This document shows, one piece after another, positions 7,803-15,683 of a stretch of DNA of 64,000 nucleotides; the first letter of the stretch is position 1, and every line of letters starts with the position of its first letter. The DNA comes from an uncultured bacterium (GTDB taxonomy: Bacteria > Actinomycetota > Coriobacteriia > Coriobacteriales > Coriobacteriaceae): NCBI GenBank assembly GCA_905214425.1, contig CAJMLY010000001.1, positions 124,001 to 188,000 on the forward strand, in the 5' to 3' direction. Position numbers and translations under genes: made by a program. The notes under the pieces are model-generated. The model ran no database searches, was not told the origin of the DNA, and worked only from the letters and a program-made list of their open reading frames with translations.

Positions 7803-9017
7803 CTAGGCGTATCCAATGGAATCCTCCGATGCGCCTTCGCACGCTCGCATGACCTCGATACCATGCGATCGTGCGAACTCGACGAGCTCTGCGTTGCGGG
7901 CGTTTATGGTGCCGAAGGCGGCGGGGCACACGATAAGACGCGCGCAGTGGACGAGGAGCTCTTTGGCGCGGGCTATGGTTTTATCCCCGATCGGCTCGAA
8001 GGCGCGCTCGGCCACGCATTCCGTCGCCAGGTCGCGCGCAAGCTCGCAGTCGATGTCCCCTTCGTGCAGAACGCCCGCGTAGAACGCCTTGCCCTGCCGG
8101 ATTAGCTGGCGAAACACAGCTGATCCCGTACCTGCGCCGGCGATGACGAACGTGTGCGCATCGCCGTGTGGGCGCCCAATTTCCACGCTGCCGAAGCGCT
8201 CGTTGAAGGTGCCATGTTGAAGGCCGTAGAGCTCGCCAATCGTCTCGCGCGTGAATATGTCCTCGGGTGCGCCGGCGCGGAAGACCCGGCCGTCCTTCAC
8301 GCAAATCACCTTGTCGGCACTTTTCTGCGCGAGCTCGAGTTCGTGGATGGACATGATGACAGCAACATTCCGCGATTTCGCAAGGTGGCGAAGTATTCGC
8401 AGCAGGTCGATCTGGTAGCGGATATCGAGATACGACGTGGGCTCATCGAGCACGAGCACACGCGGATCCTGCGCGATGGCGCGTGCGAGCATGACGCGCT
8501 GGCGTTGCCCGTCGCTTATCTGCATGAAGTCGCGCTCGGCGAGCCCTTCCACATGTGCGGTTTTCATGGCCTCGTCGACCCGATTATGGTCATCGGGCGT
8601 GAGTGTGCCCATTCGCCCGGTGTAGGGATGCCTTCCCGCCTCTACGATATCGCGGCAGGTGAGGAGCTCGGTCCGGGGGCGATCTGTCAGCATAACGGCA
8701 AGGTTCCTTGCGAACTCCGCCGTCTTCCATCGGGAAATCTCCCGCCCGTCGAGCTCGACTGCGCCGGCAAGCGGTGCCAGATGGCGTGTGATGGTTTTCA
8801 AGATGGTCGACTTGCCCGAGCCGTTCGGCCCGATGAGCGCCACGACGTCGCCCGCGCGAACCTCCAGATCGACGCCTTCGACTACGACCTTCTTGTCGTA
8901 GCCAGCCGACAGGTCGCTTATTCGGAAAAGCGGTGCTCCGTCAGCCTGCGTTTCGACCGGGGTTTCGAGGTTCGACTCCCCTCCGAGCGTTTTGGGCCGC
9001 GGCACGAATTCCCCCAT
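7803..9017 (-). CDS. ABC transporter ATP-binding protein, FecE/BtuD type, with C-terminal extension
   Basis: Energises import through the FecCD-type permease encoded just upstream. Visible motifs are Walker A GPNGSGKST, the signature ISDGQRQRVMLARA (Asp where LSGGQ has Gly), Walker B VLVLDEPTSYLD and the switch His in SIHELELA. The ATPase domain fills residues 30-275. About 125 further residues follow, starting with a Rossmann-like glycine stretch (FVIAGAGTGSAVF), and are not found in ordinary BtuD or FecE. The start codon touches the permease stop (TAG-ATG), so translation is coupled. It is the last gene of the riboswitch-controlled minus-strand unit. The substrate is probably a corrinoid or another tetrapyrrole, or a metal chelate, judged from context only. 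Confidence 0.85.
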   Translation of the reverse strand: MGEFVPRPKTLGGESNLETPVETQADGAPLFRISDLSAGYDKKVVVEGVDLEVRAGDVVALIGPNGSGKSTILKTITRHLAPLAGAVELDGREISRWKTAEFARNLAVMLTDRPRTELLTCRDIVEAGRHPYTGRMGTLTPDDHNRVDEAMKTAHVEGLAERDFMQISDGQRQRVMLARAIAQDPRVLVLDEPTSYLDIRYQIDLLRILRHLAKSRNVAVIMSIHELELAQKSADKVICVKDGRVFRAGAPEDIFTRETIGELYGLQHGTFNERFGSVEIGRPHGDAHTFVIAGAGTGSAVFRQLIRQGKAFYAGVLHEGDIDCELARDLATECVAERAFEPIGDKTIARAKELLVHCARLIVCPAAFGTINARNAELVEFARSHGIEVMRACEGASEDSIGYA

Positions 9018-10058
9018 CTACCTCACCCGCTTCTTCAACATGAGCGCGATAACCACCGGCGCGCCGAAGATGGCGGTGACGGCGCTGATGGAAAGCTCGA
9101 CGGGAGAGAACAGCGTGCGCGCGATCAAATCGCAGCCCGCGCAGAAGATGGCGCCTCCCAAGAAGCACGCAGGAATCACGCGGATGGGCTTCGACGACTT
9201 CAGCGCCGACTTAACGAGATGCGGAACCGCGATGCCTACGAACGACACCGGACCAGCGAACGCGGTCACGCAGGCGGAGAGCATGCTCGCTAGAAGGACG
9301 AGCACCACGCGGAAGCGTGCGACGTTCACGCCGACGCTTTTCGCGTAGGCTTCTCCCAGCTGGAAGGCGGAAAGGGGCTTCGATATCGCGAATACGCATG
9401 CGCTCACGGTGATCACCACGACCGCGATGACCGCGATGTCGTCCCAGCTCGAACCCGAGAAGCTACCCAAAGACCAGTTGTGCAGGTTCACGATGGACTG
9501 GTCGTCGGCGAAGGCGATGAGAAAGTTCGTCGCCGCCGAGCAGATGTATCCCACCATGACGCCCGCCACGATGAGCATGGCCATGGAACTTATGCGCCGT
9601 GCGATGAGGAGCACGAAGCCGATGGTGATAAGCGATCCCAGAAATGCTGCGGCCACCATGGCCGGCGAGGACATGGCCTGGTTCGCGCCCAGAAGCACGA
9701 TCATCGTAAGCGCGACGACGAACTTTGCGCCCGAGGAGACGCCCAAGATGAACGGGTCGGCGATGGGGTTGTTGAAAAACGTCTGCAGCAGGAACCCGGA
9801 GAGCGAAAGTGCCCCGCCGAGAAGCACGGCTGAAAGCACGCGCGGCAGGCGAATCTCCCAGATGACTTGGCTTTCCATGGAATTGGCCGCGCCGCCCGAA
9901 AGGATGCCGGGGATGTGGTCTGCGGGCACGAGCACGCTCCCGATGCACAGGTTGGCCCCGACGAGCACGATGAGGACAACAGCGAGCAGCGCCGTCACGA
10001 CGCGACACCGCGCGGCACGCCCCGATTCGTCGTATGTCATGGAAAGCCGGCTTCTCAT
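9018..10058 (-). CDS. FecCD/BtuC-family ABC transporter permease
   Basis: A 346-aa membrane permease with about ten hydrophobic segments. It contains the family landmarks IWEIRLPRVLSAVLLGGALSLSG near the N-terminus, the NNPIADPFILGVSSGA loop and the late GPVSFVGIAVPHLVK segment that contacts the ATPase. Such permeases move vitamin B12, haem or ferric siderophores together with a binding lipoprotein. ATG 10058 is chosen; an in-frame TTG at 10070 lies closer to GAGGAA but overlaps the preceding stop. The gene begins five bases past the stop codon of the binding protein and ends against the ATPase gene, so binding protein, permease and ATPase form one operon. Confidence 0.88.
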   Translation of the reverse strand: MRSRLSMTYDESGRAARCRVVTALLAVVLIVLVGANLCIGSVLVPADHIPGILSGGAANSMESQVIWEIRLPRVLSAVLLGGALSLSGFLLQTFFNNPIADPFILGVSSGAKFVVALTMIVLLGANQAMSSPAMVAAAFLGSLITIGFVLLIARRISSMAMLIVAGVMVGYICSAATNFLIAFADDQSIVNLHNWSLGSFSGSSWDDIAVIAVVVITVSACVFAISKPLSAFQLGEAYAKSVGVNVARFRVVLVLLASMLSACVTAFAGPVSFVGIAVPHLVKSALKSSKPIRVIPACFLGGAIFCAGCDLIARTLFSPVELSISAVTAIFGAPVVIALMLKKRVR

Positions 10059-10062
10059 GACG

Positions 10063-11634
10063 CTAGCCAAGCTTCCTCAGATAATGGAAGTCGCTCGCGT
10101 CATCGCCGGTGAACGCCCCGTGCAGCTCGTCGATAATGTCGGCGGTAGAAGTCATCTGCTGGTACATGTCGGCGCTTGTGACCCAGACGTTGCCGTTCTT
10201 TACGGCTTTGAACTGCGACAATAGCGCGTTTTTGCCTACGAAGTCTTTCAAGGTGGCAACCGATTCGTCGATGGTGCCGTTGTAGACGATGATGTCTGCA
10301 TCCTTCGCCGTCGCGTAGAAGCGCTCCATTTCGAGCGTTACTGACGAACCTGACGTCGACGCCGTCTGCGCGTCATCGAGCGCGTAGATGCCGCCTGCAA
10401 GCTCGATCATCTGCGCCACGTAGTCGCCCGCCCGCCGCGTGACGGCGGCCCCGTTCGAGTTAATGTAGAAATACGCCACGGTTTTACCTGACGACGCGAG
10501 TCTCGACGTTTGCTCGACGCGGGCCTTCTGCTCGTTGAACAGGTGCGCGGCCTCGTCTTCCTTGTCGAACAGGACGCCGAAAAGCTTAATCCACTCGACG
10601 CGCCCGAGTGCTTCGGGCTCGCTCGACGACTGTTCGGTGAGCACGACGAGCCCGAGCTTCTGCAGCTTTTCCTTCACATCGGGCGTGTGGTTGATCATGG
10701 TGTTCTCGATGGCGAGCGTGCAGCCCGAGGCCGATATTCGCTCGTAGTCGGGCGCGCTGTACTTGCCGCCGTAGGCGATCGCCCCACTCTCGAGCGCGCT
10801 TTTAAAGCCCGCGACCGAGCAAACGTCGGCCTTCGTGCCCGACATGAGGATGTTGTCGTTCGCATCGAGCGCGTCGACCAGGCACATCGTCGCCGACGAC
10901 ACGAGGTACACCTTGTCGGCGGGGCGCCTTATGACCGCGATGTCGGAGCTCAACCCATCAGGTACCTTCGCATCTTGCGGCACCACGAGGAAGCGCTCCC
11001 CGTTCGAAATGCAGATAAGCCGCAGGCCGCCTTCGTACTCGTCGACAGTGAAGTGCTCGGCGTATTCAAGCTGAAGCGCCCCCGTCGGCTCCCAGCCGCA
11101 GCCCAAATCGGCGTTGTGGAAGTCAGCCGCGGCGCTTGAAGCCGTTCCCGCAGGGGAGCCGCCGCTTGCATCGTCGCCCGTTTTCTCCTTCATGGTGGAT
11201 GAGTCGAAGTGGAGCGTGTAGTCGATGGTGTGCGGCGTCGACATGGCGAGGGTCTCGGCCGACACGGCGATGTCCTCGTCGAGCGTGACGGGTATCTCGA
11301 ACGTGGAGTTGCCGCCGTCGTTTACGGGCGCGTAGTCCACGCCGTCGACGGTCATCTTGTCGTAGTTCGAACTCGACCAGGTGATGGTCGCGGTGTAGGT
11401 GTCGCCATCCTTCACAATTGTGGTGGGTGAGGCGATGCTTGCGCGTCCTGACCCACCGGAAAGCGAGACGCTCACAGTGTATTCCTGAGAGCCCGCCGTG
11501 CCACCGGTCGCGTTCGGGCTCGCACTGCACCCCGCGAAGGGAAACGCGAGCAGGGCGACGAGAACGCAGGCGAACGCGCGCGCCGCGATGCTGCGGCGCT
11601 TCCTGCTTTCCCCCTTTGGAAGAATCGACCGCAT
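10063..11634 (-). CDS. ABC transporter substrate-binding lipoprotein (helical-backbone metal/cobalamin-binding class) with an extra N-terminal domain
   Basis: A 523-aa lipoprotein. A basic leader and hydrophobic helix end in the lipobox FAGC, so the mature protein is anchored outside the membrane. Residues about 45-150 form a beta-rich domain (SLSGGSGRASI, then WSSSNYDKMTVDG, FEIPVTLDED and HTIDYTLHF). Its order of strands resembles the stand-alone lipoprotein encoded just upstream. The rest (about 180-523) is a BtuF/FecB-like binding protein with features such as VRRPADKVYLVSSA, the EPEALGRVEWIKLFG segment, the long linker helix and the closing ADMYQQMTSTADIIDELHG. Substrate specificity cannot be read directly. 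Riboswitch control and the neighbouring cobaltochelatase favour a corrinoid or tetrapyrrole. Confidence 0.82.
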   Translation of the reverse strand: MRSILPKGESRKRRSIAARAFACVLVALLAFPFAGCSASPNATGGTAGSQEYTVSVSLSGGSGRASIASPTTIVKDGDTYTATITWSSSNYDKMTVDGVDYAPVNDGGNSTFEIPVTLDEDIAVSAETLAMSTPHTIDYTLHFDSSTMKEKTGDDASGGSPAGTASSAAADFHNADLGCGWEPTGALQLEYAEHFTVDEYEGGLRLICISNGERFLVVPQDAKVPDGLSSDIAVIRRPADKVYLVSSATMCLVDALDANDNILMSGTKADVCSVAGFKSALESGAIAYGGKYSAPDYERISASGCTLAIENTMINHTPDVKEKLQKLGLVVLTEQSSSEPEALGRVEWIKLFGVLFDKEDEAAHLFNEQKARVEQTSRLASSGKTVAYFYINSNGAAVTRRAGDYVAQMIELAGGIYALDDAQTASTSGSSVTLEMERFYATAKDADIIVYNGTIDESVATLKDFVGKNALLSQFKAVKNGNVWVTSADMYQQMTSTADIIDELHGAFTGDDASDFHYLRKLG

Positions 11635-11638
11635 GGCG

Positions 11639-12172
11639 TTACTTCAGTGCGTCGGCGCGCAGATCGACGCCGGCAGATTCGAACACGAGCGTGCGGTCGT
11701 ACCACCGCTCCCTTTTAATGCTCCACGCGGCGCAGTCGGTGTCCTCGTCGAGTGCTTCAACGGGCACGTCGTAGGTGTACTTGCCTTCCGCGTTTTCCAC
11801 ATAGGGGATGAAGTCGGCCTCGCTCGCGGCGGCAGCCTCGTCGCCCGTGCCCATGAAGAGCTTGCCGTAGCCCGTGCCGGAAAGTGTCATCACGCAGTGC
11901 ATGGAGCCGTTTTCCACGATGAGCTGGGCGTCCACAATCCTGAACATGTTCGAGCTGGAATCTACGGTGATCGGATAGGTGCCGTCGGCCACCTTGTCGG
12001 CGGTGATGGGGGCAGCGCTTGCGCCCTCGGGCGCATCGGCCGCCTGTTCGGTCTTTTCCTGGGAATCGGCATCGCTTGCCTTTGCGCTGTCGATTGAATT
12101 TCCGCCGCAGCCGGCGAGCGAGAACGCGAAAAGCGCCGCCGACAGGGCGAAGGCGAGGGTTTTCTTCAACAT
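11639..12172 (-). CDS. Small lipoprotein of unknown function in the riboswitch-controlled uptake operon
   Basis: A 177-aa lipoprotein. The signal peptide MLKKTLAFALSAALFAFS ends in the lipobox LAGC, followed by a short acidic linker and one beta-rich domain with the sequence landmarks DGTYPITVDSSSNMFRI, MTLSGTGYGKLFMG, YTYDVPVEALDED and a C-terminal Trp-Tyr pair (ERWYDRTLVF). These landmarks recur in the same order in the N-terminal domain of the binding protein that follows, which suggests a common fold. ATG 12172 is chosen because AAAGGA lies 10-15 bases ahead and it begins the signal peptide; the longer frame has no Shine-Dalgarno. It may present substrate to the importer; this is inference. 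Confidence 0.75.
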   Translation of the reverse strand: MLKKTLAFALSAALFAFSLAGCGGNSIDSAKASDADSQEKTEQAADAPEGASAAPITADKVADGTYPITVDSSSNMFRIVDAQLIVENGSMHCVMTLSGTGYGKLFMGTGDEAAAASEADFIPYVENAEGKYTYDVPVEALDEDTDCAAWSIKRERWYDRTLVFESAGVDLRADALK

Positions 12173-12238
12173 GGAGGGGTTCCTTTCAATCGCTTCAACC
12201 GCCCGCGCCGTGCGGTGGGCGGGCGGGCGGGATGCGAA

Positions 12239-12285
12239 TGCAACGGGCATGCGCCGTCAGTCGGGGAAGGCGCATGCCCGTTGCA
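12239..12285. repeat. Perfect 17-bp intercistronic hairpin
   Basis: TGCAACGGGCATGCGCC (12239-12255) pairs perfectly with 12269-12285 around a 13-base loop. It lies between the chelatase gene and the lipoprotein gene, both on the minus strand. No T-run follows, so it looks like an mRNA processing or stabilising structure, or a partial attenuator, that could set different levels for the chelatase and the transporter. Confidence 0.75.
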
Positions 12286-12320
12286 CGGGGACGCGACCGG
12301 CGCCCCCGTGCGCGGCGAGT

Positions 12321-13247
12321 TTACAGCTTGGCGATGGCGTCGTCCACGTGCGAGACGTAGATGTCGTCGACCGCGACGTTCTGTCCCAGACCCTGGAGCA
12401 GGCACGTTACTTCGAAGCCGGCGGCCACGAACTTCGCAGCCCAGCTGTCGGGGTCGGTCTCGTCTGCCATGTCGTTGTTCGCGTGGTCGCCCGCGACCAC
12501 CATGAACGGCGCGAGCACGGCCTTCTTGTAGCCTGCGGCGCTCGCGGCGGCGATAACATCCTCGCAGGTCGGTTCAGCCTCGACGGTGCCGACGAAGAAC
12601 TGCGTCAAGCCCTCGTTCTTGAACACTTCCTGCATCTTGGCATAGTCGGCGTTGGAATCGGCTTCGGTGCCGTGACCCATGAGGCACAGCGCCGTCTTGC
12701 CGTCGTCGAAGGACGCCATGTTCTCCTTAATGGCTGCGGCCACCTTCTTGTAGTCGTCGTCGGAGGTGAGCAGCGGGTCGCCGAGCGAGATCTTGTCGAA
12801 CTTGTCGGCGTACTTGTCGAGCTCGTCTTTCACGTCGGTGTATTCCAGGCCACCCATGAGATGCGTCGGCTGCACGACGATTTCCTTCACGCCGTCTTCC
12901 ACGCAGCGGTCGAGCGCCTCGGTCATGTTGTCGATCGTGATGCCGTCGCGCTTCTTCAGCTTGTCGATGATGATCTGCGCGGTGAAGGCGCGGCGGATGT
13001 CGTAGTCCTGCCAGTACTTCTCGCGGATAGCGTCTTCGATGGCGCCGATGGTGATGTGGCGCGAGTCGTTGTAGCTCGTGCCGAAGCTCGTGACGAGGAT
13101 GACCGGCTTCACGGCCTTCTCCTTTTCACTCGATTTCTCGGAACTCGCGGAGGTGTTGGAGCAGCCCGCGAGCGCGATTCCGGCGAGCGCGACGGCTCCG
13201 GTTGCTGCGGCGCCCATGAAGCCGCGGCGTGACATCTGGTCGGACAT
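12321..13247 (-). CDS. cbiK: Exported CbiK-type sirohydrochlorin cobaltochelatase (TAT lipoprotein)
   Basis: Inserts cobalt into sirohydrochlorin in the anaerobic B12 route. The catalytic domain carries the CbiK landmarks: the ILVTSFGTSYNDSR opening, VVQPTHLMGG, LCLMGHGTEADSNADY (metal-binding His) and VVAGDHANNDMA (second His). Unlike cytosolic CbiK, the protein starts MSDQMSRRGFMGAAATGAVA, a twin-arginine signal, and ends the signal in LAGC, a lipobox, so it should be folded inside and then anchored outside. Periplasmic CbiK homologues are known in Desulfovibrio. The start at 13247 follows AAAGGA; the longer frame has no signal sense. It is the first gene behind the cobalamin riboswitch and heads the importer operon. 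Confidence 0.88.
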   Translation of the reverse strand: MSDQMSRRGFMGAAATGAVALAGIALAGCSNTSASSEKSSEKEKAVKPVILVTSFGTSYNDSRHITIGAIEDAIREKYWQDYDIRRAFTAQIIIDKLKKRDGITIDNMTEALDRCVEDGVKEIVVQPTHLMGGLEYTDVKDELDKYADKFDKISLGDPLLTSDDDYKKVAAAIKENMASFDDGKTALCLMGHGTEADSNADYAKMQEVFKNEGLTQFFVGTVEAEPTCEDVIAAASAAGYKKAVLAPFMVVAGDHANNDMADETDPDSWAAKFVAAGFEVTCLLQGLGQNVAVDDIYVSHVDDAIAKL

Positions 13248-13369
13248 GGTTTTTCCTTTCCTCGGTTTGCCGGTCCCCCGGCGACAGTTGCTTGTCGGCA
13301 CAAGCGAAAGAAAAGCGCACCCCTCGGGGTTCACAAGGAGCTAACGCCACGGCGATGCCGTGAGGAAAA

Positions 13370-13500
13370 GGCGAAGCAGTCTGGCTTGGGGCGCGAGGCG
13401 GTTCGCCCGCGCGTCCTATACAGTAATGTCCCTTGCCCAGGATTCCCACCTGGTTCCCTCCGCAAGCCAGCGCGGGCTGTGCGGGCGCCGCGCCGGTCAT
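13370..13500 (-). ncRNA. Cobalamin riboswitch (5' leader of the cbiK-importer operon)
   Basis: Read on the minus strand, the core GGGAACCAGGTGGGAATCC, then GGGACATTACTGTA, and the B12-box AAGCCAGACTGCTT (complement at 13374-13385) appear in the order and spacing of the cobalamin riboswitch. Downstream hairpins at 13348-13362 (CACGGC/GCCGTG) and around 13319-13330, followed by a TTTTC tract, could form the expression platform. A GCCGG/CCGGC hairpin also sits just ahead of the cbiK ribosome binding site. Cobalamin binding is expected to shut off the chelatase-importer unit. Confidence 0.9.
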
Positions 13501-13545
13501 TTCCTTTTATCCGATTGTCATATGCTCGTTGCCGAAACTTTTACT

Positions 13546-13574
13546 ATGATAGTGGGCACTTGTGAACGTGTCAA
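13546..13574 (-). promoter_or_regulatory. Sigma-70 promoter of the riboswitch leader
   Basis: On the minus strand a perfect TTGACA (13569-13574) is followed after 17 bases by TATCAT (13546-13551), placing the transcription start about 40 bases before the riboswitch core. The -10 lies in an 11-base palindrome (13543-13553), so TATGAT is also readable on the plus strand, although no good plus -35 is present. Confidence 0.8.
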
Positions 13575-13705
13575 AGCCAGGGCGGGCTGCATTGCGCCTC
13601 CTGCCTGCGTATTTGCGCCGATTGCCGCCGCAGGCGCCGTGTTTTGCCCGCTGCGCGAATGGCGGCGTAAACGGTTACGATGAGAAACGGGAAGGGAAGG
13701 CTCGG

Positions 13706-14497
13706 ATGATTCATATCGTTGGCGCAGGCTCGGGCGCCGCCGACCTTATCACGCTGCGCGGGGCGCGCCTTCTGCGCGCGGCCGACGTGGTCGTTTGGGC
13801 GGGAAGCCTTGTGAACCCCGAGCTGCTCGCTGAGTGCAAGGAATCCTGCATCGTCTACGACAGTGCGCACATGACCTTGGAGGAAGTGCTCGACGTGATG
13901 TGCGCGGCAGATGCGCGGGGCGAGGAAGTGGTGCGCCTGCACACGGGCGACCCGTGCCTGTACGGCGCCATCCAGGAGCAGATGGACACGCTCGACGCGC
14001 GCGGCGTGGACTACGAGGTGGTGCCCGGCGTGTCGAGCTTTTGCGGTGCCGCGGCGGCGCTTCGCCAGGAATACACGCTGCCGGGAATCAGCCAGTCGGT
14101 CGTGATCACGCGGCTTTCCGGACGTACCCCCATGCCCGCGGGCGAGGGCATGCGCACCATGGCGGAAAGCGGCTCGACTATGGTCATCTTCCTGAGCTCG
14201 GGTATGCTCGCCGAGCTTTCCGCCGAGCTTTTGGCCGCGGGCCGCAGCTCCGACGAGCCGGCGGCGCTCGTGTACAAGGCGACCTGGCCTGAGGAGCGCG
14301 TGGTGCGCTGCACAGTGGGCACGCTCGCCGATGCGGGCGCGCGAGAGGGCATCGACCGCACGGCGCTCGTGGTGGTGGGCCGCGTGCTCGGAGCTCGCGG
14401 CGGGCTTGCGCACAACGGCGCGCAAGCGGAGTCGTACGAGCGCAGCAAGCTTTACGACCCTTCGTTTGCCACGGGGTATCGGAAGGCGAGCAGCTAG
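13706..14497 (+). CDS. cbiF: Cobalt-precorrin-4 C11-methyltransferase
   Basis: SAM-dependent methylation of C11 of cobalt-precorrin-4. It is a 263-aa tetrapyrrole methylase with the family glycine loop IHIVGAGSGAADLITLRG, the RLHTGDPCLYGA motif and the VPGVSSFCGAAA motif; the CbiF/CobM marker VVITRLSGRTPMP follows. ATG 13706 is preceded by GGGAAGG; the upstream in-frame extension has no such site. It is the first gene of the long plus-strand operon, with about 150 bases of leader that show no riboswitch. Its stop is one base from the GTG start of cbiD. Confidence 0.93.
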   Translation: MIHIVGAGSGAADLITLRGARLLRAADVVVWAGSLVNPELLAECKESCIVYDSAHMTLEEVLDVMCAADARGEEVVRLHTGDPCLYGAIQEQMDTLDARGVDYEVVPGVSSFCGAAAALRQEYTLPGISQSVVITRLSGRTPMPAGEGMRTMAESGSTMVIFLSSGMLAELSAELLAAGRSSDEPAALVYKATWPEERVVRCTVGTLADAGAREGIDRTALVVVGRVLGARGGLAHNGAQAESYERSKLYDPSFATGYRKASS

Positions 14498-14498
14498 C

Positions 14499-15683
14499 GT
14501 GGCCTTCGAGCACTACATATATACCGGGACGACCCGCCTTCGCTGCGGCTACACCACGGGGAGTTGCGCCGCGCTCGCGGCGAAGGCGGCCTGTGAGATG
14601 CTCTTGTCACGAAAGCCCGTCGGCCGCGTGTCGATCGTCACCCCCGGCGGGCTGCCCGTCGAGGCGAACGTGGTCGACGCATGCATCGGCGAGGGGTGCG
14701 CCCAGTGCGCCGTGCGAAAGGACGCAGGCGACGATGCCGATGTGACCGACGGCGTGCTCGTGTACGCGCGCGTGGAACATGCGGGGTCGGTCACGGGCGC
14801 TGCGGGCGGCAAGGGCTTGCCCGCGCGCGAATCGGAAGTTTCCGTCGATGGCGGCGTGGGCGTGGGGCGCGTGACGTTGCCCGGGCTCGAGCAGCCGGTG
14901 GGGGCGGCCGCCATCAACGCGACGCCGCGCGCGATGATCACTTCGGCCGTGCGCGAGGTGTGCGCCGCGCACGGCTTTTCTGGAAATATTGCTGTGACGA
15001 TTTCGGTACCCGAGGGTGTTGCCCTTGCCAAAAAGACCTTCAACCCGCACCTGGGGATAGAGGGCGGCATCTCCATCCTGGGCACGACGGGCATCGTCGA
15101 GCCGCGCAGCCTCGCTGCCTTGCGCGACAGCATCGAGCTCGAGATCCGGCAGCATGCGGCTATGGGGCGGCGCGGAGTCGTGCTCACGCCCGGCAACTAC
15201 GGCGAGCAGTTCATCTCGGGGCATTTCCACCTAAACGGTGCGCCGGTGGTCTTCATCTCCAACTTCGTGGGCGATGCGATTGATTGCTGCGTTCGCGAGG
15301 GATTTACCAATGTCCTTCTTGTGGGACACATCGGCAAGCTGGTGAAGGTCGCGGGCGGCATCATGGACACCCATTCGCGTACCGCCGACTGCCGCGCGGA
15401 GATTCTGGCCGCCCACGCGGCCTTGGCCGGCGCGGACGCGAAGACCGTGCGCGAGATCATGTCGTCGGTCACGACCACGGCGGCGCTCGAGGCAATCGAG
15501 GCCGCCGGCGTGGGGGACGCTGCGCGCGCCTCGCTCGCTGCGGCAACCGAGGACAGGTTGCGCCGCCGCGCGGCGGGCGCATGCGATATCGCCGCGGTCG
15601 TGTTCGACGCCGAGCGCTGCGAGCTTTTCCGCACGTCGGGTGCCGATGCAGTTATCGGAGAATTGGGGGCGACGTATGAGTAA
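14499..15683 (+). CDS. cbiD: Cobalt-precorrin-5B C1-methyltransferase
   Basis: Methylates C1 in the anaerobic pathway using SAM. The typical N-terminus YTGTTRLRCGYTTGSCAALA is present right after the GTG start, and the middle has the GGISILGTTGIVEPRS and VVLTPGNYGEQF motifs. The last region (VGHIGKLVKVAGGIMDTHSR) is also family-typical. At 394 aa it is slightly longer than common CbiD. The start codon GTG 14499 follows the cbiF stop by one base. Its end overlaps the next small gene by eight bases. Confidence 0.92.
   Translation: MAFEHYIYTGTTRLRCGYTTGSCAALAAKAACEMLLSRKPVGRVSIVTPGGLPVEANVVDACIGEGCAQCAVRKDAGDDADVTDGVLVYARVEHAGSVTGAAGGKGLPARESEVSVDGGVGVGRVTLPGLEQPVGAAAINATPRAMITSAVREVCAAHGFSGNIAVTISVPEGVALAKKTFNPHLGIEGGISILGTTGIVEPRSLAALRDSIELEIRQHAAMGRRGVVLTPGNYGEQFISGHFHLNGAPVVFISNFVGDAIDCCVREGFTNVLLVGHIGKLVKVAGGIMDTHSRTADCRAEILAAHAALAGADAKTVREIMSSVTTTAALEAIEAAGVGDAARASLAAATEDRLRRRAAGACDIAAVVFDAERCELFRTSGADAVIGELGATYE

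Noticed and set aside
13560..13705. A cobalamin riboswitch for the plus-strand B12 operon
   Set aside because: GCCAG and GGCTGC strings occur, but the core GGTGxxAxTCC and the ACTGT block are lacking. Only the minus strand carries a full riboswitch.
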